DNA of 32,795 nt from an uncultured Clostridia bacterium (GCA_947631905.1 CANRND010000024.1:1-32795), one strand, 5' to 3'; shown: positions 15,753 through 24,033, counted from the first letter of the stretch. Numbers and translations are program-made. Notes: generated by a model from the sequence alone, not told the origin.

Positions 15753-17660
15753 TCAGAAAACGATCTTGCGGGCGTCCTCGTCTTTGCAGAGGGCGATAAA
15801 TTCCTCTTTCTTCATGCTTCCGATGTCGCCCTGCCCGCGCTTGCGAACGGACACCGTCCCCTCTTCCACTTCCTTGTCCCCCACGACGAGCTTATAGGGA
15901 ACTTTTTCGTTCTCGGCGTCCAAAATCTTCCTGCCGAGCTTTTCCTTTCTGAGATCGGCTTCGGCGCGCAAGCCCGTTGCGTTCATCTCGGCGGCGAGAC
16001 GGGCGGCGTAATCGGCGGCGCGGTCGGTAATGGGCAACACTTTCACCTGCACGGGTGAGAGCCACACGGGGAATTTGCCCGCATAGTGTTCGATGAGAAT
16101 GCCGATAAACCGCTCGATGGAGCCGAACACGACGCGGTGGATCATGATCGGGCGGTGCTTTTCGCCGTCCTCGCCTACATATTCGAGTTCGAAGCGTTGC
16201 GGCATCTGGAAGTCGAGCTGGATGGTGCCGCATTGCCATGTCCTGCCGATACAATCTTCGAGATGGAAGTCGATCTTGGGGCCGTAGAACGCGCCGTCGC
16301 CCTCGTTGACGACGTAGGGCAGCCCAAGTTCGTCGAGCGCCTTGATGAGCGCGTTGGTCGCGTTCTCCCAGTCTTCGTCCGACCCCATGCTGTTCTCGGG
16401 GCGGGTGGAGAGTTCCACATGATACTTGAAGCCGAAGAGCGAATACACCTCATCGATGATGCGCACCACCCCCTTGATCTCCTGCGTGATCTGTTCGGGG
16501 AGCATGAAGATGTGCGCGTCGTCCTGCGTGAAGCACCGCACGCGCATGAGGCCGTGGAGCTGTCCGCTCTTCTCGTGCCGGTGGACAAGCCCGAGTTCGC
16601 CCATGCGGATGGGCAGGTCTTTATAGCTGTGCGGGGAGAGCTTGTACACGAGCATGCCGCCCGGGCAGTTCATGGGCTTTACGGCGCAGTCCTCCCCGTC
16701 GATTTTTGTCGTGTACATATTGTCCTTATAGTGGTCCCAGTGGCCCGAGTTTTCCCAAAGAGAACGCGTCATGATGATCGGCGTCTGCACTTCCACATAG
16801 CCCTCTCTCCTGTGGATCTGCCGCCAATAGTCGATGAGGGTGTTTTTCAGCACCATGCCGTTCGGGAGGAAGAACGGGAAGCCCTTGCCCTCGTTCAGAA
16901 GAGCGAAGAGTTTGAGTTCTTTGCCGAGCTTGATGTGGTCGCGTTTTTTCGCCTCTTCAAGCATTTGGAAATACTCGTCCATCTCCTCCTTTTTGGCGAA
17001 AGCGGTGCCGTAGATGCGGGTGAGCATCTTCTTCTTTTCGTCTCCCCGCCAATACGCCCCCGCGATGGAGACGAGCTTGAACGCCTTGATCTTGCCCGTC
17101 GACGGAAGATGCGGCCCCTTGCAGAGGTCGGTAAAGTCGCCCTGTTTGTAGAACGAGATCGTCTCTCCCTCGGGCAGGTCCTGGATGAGTTCTACCTTGT
17201 AATTTTCATGGTATTTGCTCATGAGGGCGATCGCCTCGCTACGCGGCAACGTGAACCGCTCAATCGGCAGATTACTCTTGATGATGCTCTTCATTTCCGC
17301 CTCGATCTTGGCAAAATCATCCATTGTAATGGGCGTTTTGAAGTCGATGTCATAGTAAAAACCGTTGTCGATGACGGGGCCGATCGCAAGTTTACAGGTG
17401 GGATAGATCGTTTTGATCGCTTGCGCCAGAATATGGGCGCAGGTGTGGCGGTAAACGTGAAGCCCCTCGGGGTCTTTCAGGGTAACGATTTCGAGCGCGT
17501 CTCCCTCGTGCAAGGGGGCGGAAAGATCGACAAGTTCCCCGTTGATTTTTGCGGCTACGGCGCTTCGCGCAAGCCCTTCCGAAATCGTTTTGGCGGCTTC
17601 CATGCAGTCTGCGCCGTCGGCGACTTCGAGCCGATCCCCGTTTTTGAGTGTAATATTCAT
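15753..17660 (-). CDS. thrS: Threonyl-tRNA synthetase
   Basis: A 635-residue class II synthetase charging tRNA-Thr. It has an N-terminal TGS domain (ITLKNGDRLEVADGADCMEAAK, ending about 60), an editing domain with the HTCAH motif (HxxxH, near 71) and KGPHLPSTGKIKAFKLVSIAGAYW near 185. The catalytic core carries the zinc-binding CAVKPMNCPGGM near 315 and GTIQLDFQMPQRFELEYV near 470, and the C-terminal anticodon-binding domain covers about 535-635 (VWLSPVQVKVLPITD). The start at 17660 has AAAAGGAGAGGAC upstream; the frame is open further only into the leader. A threonine T-box precedes it, so expression should rise when uncharged tRNA-Thr accumulates. Confidence 0.97.
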   Translation of the reverse strand: MNITLKNGDRLEVADGADCMEAAKTISEGLARSAVAAKINGELVDLSAPLHEGDALEIVTLKDPEGLHVYRHTCAHILAQAIKTIYPTCKLAIGPVIDNGFYYDIDFKTPITMDDFAKIEAEMKSIIKSNLPIERFTLPRSEAIALMSKYHENYKVELIQDLPEGETISFYKQGDFTDLCKGPHLPSTGKIKAFKLVSIAGAYWRGDEKKKMLTRIYGTAFAKKEEMDEYFQMLEEAKKRDHIKLGKELKLFALLNEGKGFPFFLPNGMVLKNTLIDYWRQIHRREGYVEVQTPIIMTRSLWENSGHWDHYKDNMYTTKIDGEDCAVKPMNCPGGMLVYKLSPHSYKDLPIRMGELGLVHRHEKSGQLHGLMRVRCFTQDDAHIFMLPEQITQEIKGVVRIIDEVYSLFGFKYHVELSTRPENSMGSDEDWENATNALIKALDELGLPYVVNEGDGAFYGPKIDFHLEDCIGRTWQCGTIQLDFQMPQRFELEYVGEDGEKHRPIMIHRVVFGSIERFIGILIEHYAGKFPVWLSPVQVKVLPITDRAADYAARLAAEMNATGLRAEADLRKEKLGRKILDAENEKVPYKLVVGDKEVEEGTVSVRKRGQGDIGSMKKEEFIALCKDEDARKIVF

Positions 17661-17681
17661 ATTGTCCTCTCCTTTTGTCGT

Positions 17682-17705
17682 TATTATGTCACGCATAGTA
17701 CTATG
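17682..17705. repeat. Short palindromic intergenic repeat, copy 1
   Basis: A 24-base element containing the perfect palindrome GCATAGTACTATGC near its right end. It matches 23157-23180 at about 19 of 24 positions. Here it lies between the T-box terminator and the thrS ribosome site, so it is in the thrS mRNA. Confidence 0.55.
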
Positions 17706-17721
17706 CAAAATCGCAAAAAAC

Positions 17722-17767
17722 AAAAAACCGTCCTTAAAAAATCCGAAACATCGGAATTTTTAAGGAC
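17722..17767 (-). terminator. T-box-controlled terminator of thrS
   Basis: On the minus strand a long GTCCTTAAAAA...TTTTTAAGGAC hairpin (17730-17767) with a small TCCGA/TCGGA top is followed by GGTTTTTTG. It is the terminator alternative to the T-box antiterminator. Confidence 0.92.
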
Positions 17768-17938
17768 GCAATGTTAGTTAATGCGCGGTTCCACCTTAAT
17801 TGCCGTGAGATACCCCTCGGCCGCTCTTTTGATTGATGATTTACGAGGAAAGCGGTTTCACGGTCCCGCCGCGCATTGCGGATCTTCCAGCCTCGGATCC
17901 GCTCTCTGGGAACGGCGACGGGCGCTACTTGTCTTTCG
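17722..17938 (-). promoter_or_regulatory. Threonine T-box riboswitch upstream of thrS
   Basis: The minus strand carries the T-box signature AAGGTGGAACCGCG (17784-17797), a form of the canonical GGGUGGUACCGCG that pairs with the tRNA acceptor end, upstream of an intrinsic terminator. Stem I includes the AGAGAG element and a GGCTGG loop segment near 17888-17908. The likely specifier is the Thr codon ACC at 17862-17864 in GGGACCGTGAAACC. Uncharged tRNA-Thr would stabilise the antiterminator and allow thrS transcription. Specifier placement is inferred; the class call is firm. Confidence 0.92.
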
Positions 17939-17943
17939 GTTAT

Positions 17944-17972
17944 ATTATAGACGTTGCGCGCCGTCTTGTCAA
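17944..17972 (-). promoter_or_regulatory. Promoter of the thrS T-box transcript
   Basis: A perfect TTGACA (17967-17972), a 17-base spacer and a perfect TATAAT (17944-17949) on the minus strand. The -35 box overlaps the last codons of the YtxC-like gene. Confidence 0.92.
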
Positions 17973-18757
17973 GAAAATACCGTGCGTTCCGCATAATATT
18001 TTTGCAGAAAATCTTCGACGGACGACTCCACTTTGCCGAGGCAGTACACAAATCCCGCGTCGGAGAGCATGATCTCCGTTTCGAGGTCCTCTTTTCCCGT
18101 CAAACGGCTCCGTCTGAGCGGCATGAAGTTTTCCCCGAATACAGCGTTCCCCTTAATGTAGATCTTGCGCTTGCTCTCCCCCACGAGAAAATCGCAGAAA
18201 TGCTTTAAGTCGGAGGCGGAAAAACTCAGGGGGATATAGTCGAGGATCTTGCCCCACTTTTCGCGGAGCGCAGAGAGGCGGAAGCGGTAAAAGCCGTCGA
18301 TACAGTATTCTGCCGTCCCATCGAGCTTGCGGCGGATAAAGGCGCAGTCGCCGTCAAAGTCGGCGGCGATCAAGGCCGCGGAGAGCAAACGGCGTTCCCG
18401 TTCCGCAAGGCAGACGTGCAGGTTCTCGCAAAGAAAGGTATATTTATAACCGATGTCGATGATCTCCGCGATCTTTTCGCAGAGATATTCCCGCAGTTGC
18501 TTTTCCGCGTTTTCCGCAGTGAGTTTCAGGACGGCGCGTTCCCCGCCGAGGAGCAGTTCCCCCCGTCCGCCCGCCCTACGCACGGGCGCGGCAACGGCGT
18601 TATATAAATAGGTAATATAGGCGCTTTTGCAAAGCTCCTCGGATACGGTGATTTCAGCCACAACCTTATTGTATGCCGATTCCGCCGATTTATTTACCCT
18701 TGTTTTCTTTGGGGCAGATTTCGCTCTGCGGCGGGTAAAACGGGCGGGACGGGGCAT
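17969..18757 (-). CDS. ytxC: YtxC-like putative sporulation protein
   Basis: A 262-residue protein that I match to the YtxC family by the segment CIDGFYRFRLSALREKWGKIL near 152-172, like the family's GF-x-FRL core, and by context. In Bacillus subtilis ytxC neighbours thrS, as here on the same strand. The C-terminal half normally ends in a conserved acidic region; here it ends DLETEIMLSDAGFVYCLGKVESSVEDFLQKYY. The N-terminal ~30 residues are Arg/Lys-rich (RPARFTRRRAKSAPKKTR) and may not be translated: there is no Shine-Dalgarno before this ATG, and a GTG near 18665 is an alternative start. If right, it suggests spore-forming ancestry. Function in the family is unknown. Confidence 0.6.
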   Translation of the reverse strand: MPRPARFTRRRAKSAPKKTRVNKSAESAYNKVVAEITVSEELCKSAYITYLYNAVAAPVRRAGGRGELLLGGERAVLKLTAENAEKQLREYLCEKIAEIIDIGYKYTFLCENLHVCLAERERRLLSAALIAADFDGDCAFIRRKLDGTAEYCIDGFYRFRLSALREKWGKILDYIPLSFSASDLKHFCDFLVGESKRKIYIKGNAVFGENFMPLRRSRLTGKEDLETEIMLSDAGFVYCLGKVESSVEDFLQKYYAERTVFS

Positions 18758-18926
18758 ACTGTAAATGTCCGAGCCGGCCGGGGTACCCCTTTTAGGGGCT
18801 ATCGATCAACCGGATCCCCGGCGGCGGAATTTTTGGATATGGACGGGAGCGGAAGTGGATTTCCACTTTCGCTTTCCCCTATTTTGGGGGCGACGCCAAG
18901 ATTTTCCCTAAATAAAGTATAATTGC
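18758..18926. other. Palindrome-rich spacer between ytxC and leuS
   Basis: The gap holds stacked inverted repeats: CCGGCCGG and GGGGTACCCC at 18773-18788, CCCCTTTTAGGGG at 18785-18797, GGGG...CCCC at 18794-18820, a nearly perfect GAAGTGGATTTCCACTTTC hairpin at about 18853-18871, and CCCCTATTTTGGGGG at 18877-18891. A minus-strand TATACT (18916-18921) could serve ytxC, with a poor -35. No gene is seen. It may be a structured ytxC leader or remnants of palindromic elements. Confidence 0.4.
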
Positions 18927-18955
18927 TTGACTTTTTACCGCCGCAATAGTAAAAT
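18927..18955 (+). promoter_or_regulatory. Promoter of leuS
   Basis: TTGACT (18927-18932), a 17-base spacer and TAAAAT (18950-18955), with a ~30-base leader before the leuS ATG. There is no room for a T-box, unlike thrS. Confidence 0.8.
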
Positions 18956-18991
18956 CATTATGATCGATTAAAATTTCAGAGGTCATTTTTT

Positions 18992-21418
18992 ATGAATATG
19001 AAAGATGTTGAACGCAAATGGCAATCCAGATGGGAGAAAGCAAAGTTCAACAATTTCGACGAAAAGAGCAACAAGCCCAAAAAGTATATTCTGGAAATGT
19101 TTTCCTATCCATCGGGGGCGAAGTTGCACATCGGGCATTGGTACAATTACGGGCCGACCGATTCCTATGCCCGCTTCAAGCGGATGCAGGGCTACAACGT
19201 GTTCCAGCCGATGGGCTTTGACGCATTCGGGCTTCCCGCCGAGAACTACGCGATCAAGACGGGCGTACATCCCAAAGACTCCACCGAGCGCAACATTGCC
19301 ACGATGGAGGGGCAGCTCCGCGCGATGGGCGCCATGTTCGACTGGTCGTCCGAGATCAAGACCTGCGAGGAAGATTATTATAAGTGGACGCAATGGATGT
19401 TCCTGCAACTCTACAAGCGGGGACTTGCCTACCGCAAGGAAGCTCCCGTGAACTGGTGTCCCTCCTGTTCCACGGTCCTGGCCAACGAGCAGGTCGTAAA
19501 CGGAGCGTGCGAGCGTTGCGGGAGCGTGGTGGTACGCAAGAACCTCACGCAATGGTTCTTTAAGATCACCGAATACGCGGAAGAACTTTTAACGGGGCTT
19601 GAAAATCTGGACTGGCCCGAAAAGACAAAACTCATGCAGAAGAACTGGATCGGCAAGTCCACGGGCTGTGAGATCGAGTTCGACTGCGATACGGGCGATA
19701 AGATCCGCGTGTTCACTACGCGTTGCGACACGGTTTTCGGCGTCTCTTACGTTGTTCTTGCGCCCGAACATCCCCTTGCGCTCAAACTGGCGACGCCCGA
19801 ACAGCTCCCCGCAGTGGAGGCGTACATCGCGGAAACTTCCAAAGTCAACGAGATCGACCGCCTCTCCACCACCCGCGAAAAGACGGGCGTTTTCACGGGA
19901 GCCTACTGCACCAACCCCGTAAACGGCAAGAAAGTACCCATATATCTTGCCGATTACGTCCTCTATTCCTACGGCACGGGTGCGGTCATGGCGGTCCCCG
20001 CACACGACGAGCGCGACTTTGCCTTTGCCACGAAATATGGGCTTCCCATCGTCAAAGTGATTGAAAATACCCACGGTGAAACCGTTTTGCCTTTCACGGA
20101 GGACGGGATCATGGTCGGTTCGCTCAACTTCGACGGCCTTTACGGCGAAGAGGCGCGGAGCGAGGTCGCCAACCACATTGCAAAGATCGGCAAGGGGGGC
20201 AAGAAAGTCAATTATCGCCTGCGCGATTGGCTCGTGTCCCGCCAGCGCTACTGGGGCGCGCCCATTCCCGTGGTCTATTGCCCCGTCTGCGGCACGGTCC
20301 CCGTTCCCGAAAAGGAGCTTCCCGTGCGTCTTCCCTACGACGTGGAGTTCCACCCCGACGGGAAGTCCCCTCTTGCAAAACATGAAAAATTCATGCACAC
20401 CACCTGCCCGCAGTGCGGCTGCGAGGCGACCCGCGAAGCGGATACGCTCGATACGTTCGTCTGTTCGAGCTGGTACTACCTGCGCTATGCGGACCCGAAG
20501 AACGACCGCGAGCCGTTCGACCGCGAAAAAGTGGATAAATTACTGCCCGTCGATACCTATGTCGGCGGCGCGGAACATGCCTGCATGCACTTGCTGTATG
20601 CCCGCTTCTTCACCAAAGCCCTGCGGGATATGGGCTATCTCGACTTCGACGAGCCGTTTTTGCGCCTCGTGCATCAAGGAGTGATTTTAGGCCCCGACGG
20701 CAACCGCATGAGCAAGTCGCACGGCAACATCGTTTCGCCCGATGATTATGTGGAGACCTACGGCGCCGACGCATTCCGCCTCTATTTGATGTTCGGCTTC
20801 TCCTACACGGAGGGCGGACCGTGGAACGACGACGGCATCAAGGCGATCGCGCGCTTCATGGAGCGGGTGGAGAAGATCGTCCTCAAAGTCACGGACTATC
20901 CGTCGGGCGGCGGGATGCTCGGAGCGGAAGAGAAGAAACTCAATTATGCGCGCCACTTTGCGATCAGCCGCGTCTCGCGCGATATGGAGGCTTTCTCGTT
21001 CAACACCGCGGTGGCAAGGCTCATGGAGCTGGTGAACGCGGTCTATAAATACGACGGGCTTGCGGAAAAGAACTATACCCTGCTCAAAAACACGGTAAAA
21101 GACCTCGTTCTGCTCATGGCGCCCTGCGCGCCCCACTTCTGCGAAGAGCTTTGGGAACAGATGGACGGCAAGGGCTCGGTGTTCGAACAGCCCTATCCGA
21201 AAGAGGATCCCAATGCGCTCGTTCTCGACGAGACGGAATACGCCGTGCAGGTGAACAGCAAGATCGTCTGCAAGGCGATGGTCGCAAACGGTTCGAGCAA
21301 CGACGAGATCCGCGACCTTGCGCTCTCACTCCCCGAAGTGCAGGAAAAAACGGCGGGAAAGGAACTCAAAAAGTGCGTGGTCGTCCCTGGGCGGCTCGTC
21401 AATCTCATCTTCGGTTAA
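18992..21418 (+). CDS. leuS: Leucyl-tRNA synthetase
   Basis: An 808-residue class I synthetase, the normal size for Firmicutes LeuRS. The HIGH motif is at residues 46-49 ([14 protein letters not shown]) and the KMSKS loop reads NRMSKS with MSKS at 573-576. A zinc-ribbon pair ([11 protein letters not shown]...CERCGS near 158-177) and a second CPVCG/CPQCG pair near 430-475 flank the CP1 editing domain (about 220-390), which contains [14 protein letters not shown] and [19 protein letters not shown]. The tail is [23 protein letters not shown] lies ~12 bases before the ATG, a long spacing; Met3 is an alternative start. It is a single-gene unit ending in a bidirectional terminator. Confidence 0.98.
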   Translation: MNMKDVERKWQSRWEKAKFNNFDEKSNKPKKYILEMFSYPSGAKLHIGHWYNYGPTDSYARFKRMQGYNVFQPMGFDAFGLPAENYAIKTGVHPKDSTERNIATMEGQLRAMGAMFDWSSEIKTCEEDYYKWTQWMFLQLYKRGLAYRKEAPVNWCPSCSTVLANEQVVNGACERCGSVVVRKNLTQWFFKITEYAEELLTGLENLDWPEKTKLMQKNWIGKSTGCEIEFDCDTGDKIRVFTTRCDTVFGVSYVVLAPEHPLALKLATPEQLPAVEAYIAETSKVNEIDRLSTTREKTGVFTGAYCTNPVNGKKVPIYLADYVLYSYGTGAVMAVPAHDERDFAFATKYGLPIVKVIENTHGETVLPFTEDGIMVGSLNFDGLYGEEARSEVANHIAKIGKGGKKVNYRLRDWLVSRQRYWGAPIPVVYCPVCGTVPVPEKELPVRLPYDVEFHPDGKSPLAKHEKFMHTTCPQCGCEATREADTLDTFVCSSWYYLRYADPKNDREPFDREKVDKLLPVDTYVGGAEHACMHLLYARFFTKALRDMGYLDFDEPFLRLVHQGVILGPDGNRMSKSHGNIVSPDDYVETYGADAFRLYLMFGFSYTEGGPWNDDGIKAIARFMERVEKIVLKVTDYPSGGGMLGAEEKKLNYARHFAISRVSRDMEAFSFNTAVARLMELVNAVYKYDGLAEKNYTLLKNTVKDLVLLMAPCAPHFCEELWEQMDGKGSVFEQPYPKEDPNALVLDETEYAVQVNSKIVCKAMVANGSSNDEIRDLALSLPEVQEKTAGKELKKCVVVPGRLVNLIFG

Positions 21419-21429
21419 CGAAAAGAAAC

Positions 21430-21461
21430 AGCCGCCCCGCGCCTTATGGCGCGGGGCGGCT
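21430..21461. terminator. Bidirectional terminator between leuS and hxlR
   Basis: A perfect 14-base-pair stem AGCCGCCCCGCGCC with loop TTAT lies between two convergent genes. Confidence 0.85.
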
Positions 21462-21481
21462 TCCGTATCGCAAAGCCCGCA

Positions 21482-21802
21482 CTATAAACTGTTTTTATAT
21501 TCCGTCCCCCACGCCTCCAACGCGTCCCATATCGGGCGGAGGGAATTTCCGAGTTCGGAAAGAGAGTAAACGACGCGCGGCGGCACTTCCGAAAAAACTT
21601 CCCGCAAAACGAGTCCGTCCTCTTCCAAAGCGCGCAGATTGTCCGCCAAGACCTTATTGCTGATCGGGATGCTCTTCAAAAGGTCGGAAAACCTTTGCGG
21701 CGCGGAGAGCAGATCGCGGATGATGAGCATCTTCCACTTGTTTCCGATGAGCCGCACCGTGGTGGCGACGGGGCATTCGGGCAGTTCGTCTTTCGTCAGC
21801 AT
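21482..21802 (-). CDS. HxlR-family transcriptional regulator
   Basis: A 106-residue winged helix-turn-helix regulator of the HxlR/YodB/HypR family. The N-terminus carries ELPECPVATTVRLIGNKWKMLIIRDLL, with Cys10 at the conserved position that senses electrophiles or disulphide stress in YodB and HypR, then QRFSDLLKSIPISNKVLADNLRALEEDGLV (recognition helix) and VVYSLSELGNSLRPIWDALEAWG. The ATG at 21802 has AAAGGAG 6 bases upstream; an in-frame start at 21829 is less likely because it would lie close to the promoter's -10 box. It is divergent from the cupin-sirtuin pair, which it probably controls. Confidence 0.92.
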   Translation of the reverse strand: MLTKDELPECPVATTVRLIGNKWKMLIIRDLLSAPQRFSDLLKSIPISNKVLADNLRALEEDGLVLREVFSEVPPRVVYSLSELGNSLRPIWDALEAWGTEYKNSL

Positions 21803-21819
21803 GATTTCTCCTTTGGGAC

Positions 21820-21848
21820 AGTATAACACAATTCCCCACCCCTTTCAA
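21820..21848 (-). promoter_or_regulatory. Promoter of hxlR
   Basis: The minus strand has TTGAAA (21843-21848), a 17-base spacer and TATACT (21820-21825). An imperfect dyad, AAGT...ACTT (about 21869-21888), in the AT-rich divergent gap could be an HxlR operator. The plus-strand cupin gene has TAGAAT at 21914-21919 but no good -35. Confidence 0.65.
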
Positions 21849-21949
21849 GCGAAATATAAAAAATTTTCAAGTAATCAATTTGTAACTTTCGGGATTTTTT
21901 TGCCGCGGAAAGATAGAATGATGTTATCGATTGAATCGGAGGTAATAAC

Positions 21950-22300
21950 ATGAAAAATTTTGACAAGACAACCGTGACCGCAACCGCTCGCACCGAACTT
22001 CATGACGCGCTTCATCTGACGGGCGCGGAGATCAGCGTGAACGCGCTCCCCGCAGGCGCAAGCGTGCCTTTCGTCCATGCCCATCGGCAGAACGAGGAGA
22101 TCTATGCCGTTCTCGAAGGGAAAGGCAAGGCCGTGATCGACGGCGAGACCGTAGAGCTTGCCGCGGGCGACTGGCTCCGCATTGCGCCGCCCGCCAAGAG
22201 GCAATTTTTTGCCGCGGCGGACGAGGGGATCAAGTACGTCTGCATTCAGGTAAAGGCAAATTCGCTCGAAAACTACACTGCATCCGACGCGGTGCTTTGA
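21950..22300 (+). CDS. Cupin-domain protein
   Basis: A 116-residue single-domain cupin. Motif 1 reads VHAHRQNEEIYAVLEGKGKAVIDGE, with the HxH and Glu metal ligands; motif 2 (AAGDWLRIAPPAKRQFFAA) has Arg/Gln where a His ligand is usual, so metal binding may be altered. The domain spans about residues 25-100. It is a cytosolic protein of unknown reaction; such cupins may be isomerases, dioxygenases or sensors. A strong GGAGG site lies 8 bases before the ATG. The next gene, a sirtuin, starts 3 bases after this stop and lacks its own ribosome site, so the two are made together. Divergent HxlR suggests redox or electrophile control. Confidence 0.88.
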   Translation: MKNFDKTTVTATARTELHDALHLTGAEISVNALPAGASVPFVHAHRQNEEIYAVLEGKGKAVIDGETVELAAGDWLRIAPPAKRQFFAAADEGIKYVCIQVKANSLENYTASDAVL

Positions 22301-22303
22301 GAA

Positions 22304-23125
22304 ATGGAGCTTGCCGAAAAGCTCAAAAGAGCCGCCTCCGCCCTCGATGAAGCGGAGGCGGTGGTGATCGGCGCAGGCGCGGGACTCTCTGTTTCGGCGG
22401 GTTTTGAATATTCGGGGGAGCGTTTTCACGATAATTTTTCCGACTTCGAGGAAAAATACGGCTTTCACGATATGTATACGGGCGGTTTTTACCCCTATCA
22501 CACCCCCGAAGAGTTTTGGGCGTACTGGTCCCGCTATATCTTGATCAACCGCTACCGGGATCCCCCCAAGCCCGTCTATCGGCGGCTTTTAGAACGCGTG
22601 AGAGACAAAGATTATTTTGTGATCACCACCAACGTCGATCATTGCTTCCAAAAAGCGGGATTTGATAAGAGCCGCCTTTTCTATACGCAGGGAGATTATG
22701 GGCTGTTCCAATGTTCCGTCCCCTGCCACAAGAAAACCTATGAAAACGAAGAGATTGTTCTTCGCATGGTGCAAAAACAGCGCGGGATGAAGATCCCGTC
22801 GGAACTTGTTCCGCGCTGTCCCGTCTGCGGGAGACCGATGGCGATGAACTTGCGGAGCGACGACCGCTTCGTCGAGGACGTAGGCTGGCATAACGCCTCC
22901 GAAAGATACCGTAAATTTCTCGAAAACTGCCGCAAAAAACGAGTTGTGTTTCTGGAACTCGGCGTCGGCTGGAACACGCCCGCCATCATCAAATATCCTT
23001 TTTGGAGATTTACGCAACAAAATCCCGCGGCGATCTATATCTGCATCAATCCCGAGGCAGTCTGTCCCGACGAGATTAAACAACGCTCTCTGTTGATCGA
23101 CACGGATATTTCCGCACTGTTTTAG
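22304..23125 (+). CDS. Class M-like sirtuin (SirTM), probable protein ADP-ribosyltransferase
   Basis: A 273-residue Sir2-fold protein. NAD-binding signatures are VVIGAGAGLSVSAGF (residues 20-34) and ITTNVDHCFQKAGF (107-120). The usual catalytic His of deacetylating sirtuins is replaced by Gln129 in YTQGDYG. Asn110, Gln129 and Arg184 (MNLRSDD) keep the spacing of the residues I recall as key in streptococcal SirTM (N118, Q137, R192). This points to ADP-ribosylation rather than deacetylation. Zinc-site candidates are Cys137, Cys141, Cys172 and Cys175. The classical SirTM partners (macrodomain, GcvH-like, LplA2) are not next to it; instead it follows a cupin by 3 bases, under a likely HxlR switch. 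No clear Shine-Dalgarno is seen, so it depends on coupling. Ends in a bidirectional terminator. Confidence 0.82.
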   Translation: MELAEKLKRAASALDEAEAVVIGAGAGLSVSAGFEYSGERFHDNFSDFEEKYGFHDMYTGGFYPYHTPEEFWAYWSRYILINRYRDPPKPVYRRLLERVRDKDYFVITTNVDHCFQKAGFDKSRLFYTQGDYGLFQCSVPCHKKTYENEEIVLRMVQKQRGMKIPSELVPRCPVCGRPMAMNLRSDDRFVEDVGWHNASERYRKFLENCRKKRVVFLELGVGWNTPAIIKYPFWRFTQQNPAAIYICINPEAVCPDEIKQRSLLIDTDISALF

Positions 23126-23155
23126 CAAAAAGCCCTCACAGGAGGGCTTTTTGCT
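23124..23155. terminator. Bidirectional terminator between the sirtuin and ATP-grasp genes
   Basis: AGCAAAAAGCCCTC, loop ACAG, and its complement form a 14-base-pair stem with A and T runs on both arms. It starts within the sirtuin stop codon. Confidence 0.92.
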
Positions 23156-23156
23156 A

Positions 23157-23180
23157 TGTTATGTCTGACATAATACTATG
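23157..23180. repeat. Short palindromic intergenic repeat, copy 2
   Basis: TGTTATGTCTGACATAATAC followed by TATG. It contains the inverted repeat TTATGTC/GACATAA and matches copy 1 at 17682-17705 at about 19 of 24 positions. It abuts the stop of the ATP-grasp gene. Confidence 0.55.
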
Positions 23181-24026
23181 TTAAATGCCGTTTTTATAAA
23201 TTTCGTTGTAAATATGGCGGGCATATATGGCGGCTACGTTGATGTTTGTGACCTTTTCCAGCGTTCCGAAGAACGCGTTGGAGTTGACTTCGCACACAAG
23301 GTAGCCCTCTTTGCCGTATAGCAGATCGATGCCGCAATAATCAAGTTGCAGCCTGTTTGCAACCGCTTCCGAGAGCGTCGCGGCACTTTCGTCAATGACC
23401 GCGGCCTCTCCCCTGCCGCCGAGTTCGGCGTTGGAGCGGAAATCGCTCTCCGACACGCGGCGAATTGCCGCAACGGCCTTTCCGCCCACGACAATCACCC
23501 TCAGATCCGTTCCCGCGCTCTCGGCAATAAACTCTTGATAAAGATGCGGTTTGTATTGTAACCGGCGGGAGAGCGACAAAAGCTCCTCATTGTTTTTTGC
23601 AAGATAGACCTGTTTTCCGAGCGAACCGAAGCACTCCTTTACAACGAGCGGATAGCCGAGCGTTTCCGCCGCATGCAGCAACTCTTCGGAGGGCGGCGCA
23701 TCTTCGGTGTAGCAGAGCAGGGAGGGAAGCGTTTTCGGTTGCGGAAAGTCTTCGAGGGCGAAATAAGTGAGCAGTTTGTCGTCGCAAATCTCGATCGCCT
23801 CCGCGCGGTTGAAAAGACGGAATTTTCGTTCGAGCAGGCGGGCATAATACTTGTCTTTGTCGAAGTACACGCAAAAGTCCCCCTCCCGCTCGATGAGCTT
23901 CGGGGAGTTGCGGACGATCTCGGTTTCGACGCCGAGCGCCAAAAGCTCCTCTTTGAGCCGTTGCGGCTGGTGAAGTTCGTGCAAAGACCCGGTATAGGCG
24001 TTGATGACGATAAATGCCTTTTTCAT
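23181..24026 (-). CDS. RimK-like ATP-grasp ligase
   Basis: A 281-residue ATP-grasp enzyme of the RimK/LysX type, which join an amino acid to a protein or small acceptor through an acyl phosphate. Marks are ICDDKLLTYFAL near 85, YPLVVKECFGSLGKQVYLAK near 125-145 (ATP-binding Lys and glycine-rich loop), YQEFIAESAGTDLRVIVVGGKAVAAIRR near 160-190 and the Mg-binding VCEVNSNAFFGTLEK near 245. The N-terminal substrate domain starts KKAFIVINAYTG. The substrate is unknown. The start is the ATG at 24026; the AAGGAG site is 33-38 bases away, but a hairpin folds out most of that spacer. It is the last gene after ECF-coaX-hom. Confidence 0.85.
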   Translation of the reverse strand: MKKAFIVINAYTGSLHELHQPQRLKEELLALGVETEIVRNSPKLIEREGDFCVYFDKDKYYARLLERKFRLFNRAEAIEICDDKLLTYFALEDFPQPKTLPSLLCYTEDAPPSEELLHAAETLGYPLVVKECFGSLGKQVYLAKNNEELLSLSRRLQYKPHLYQEFIAESAGTDLRVIVVGGKAVAAIRRVSESDFRSNAELGGRGEAAVIDESAATLSEAVANRLQLDYCGIDLLYGKEGYLVCEVNSNAFFGTLEKVTNINVAAIYARHIYNEIYKNGI

Positions 24027-24033
24027 AGAAAAA

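Noticed and set aside
16086..17777. A 563-codon plus-strand open frame opposite thrS and the T-box
   Set aside because: Antisense shadow of thrS; it would have to cover the T-box terminator.
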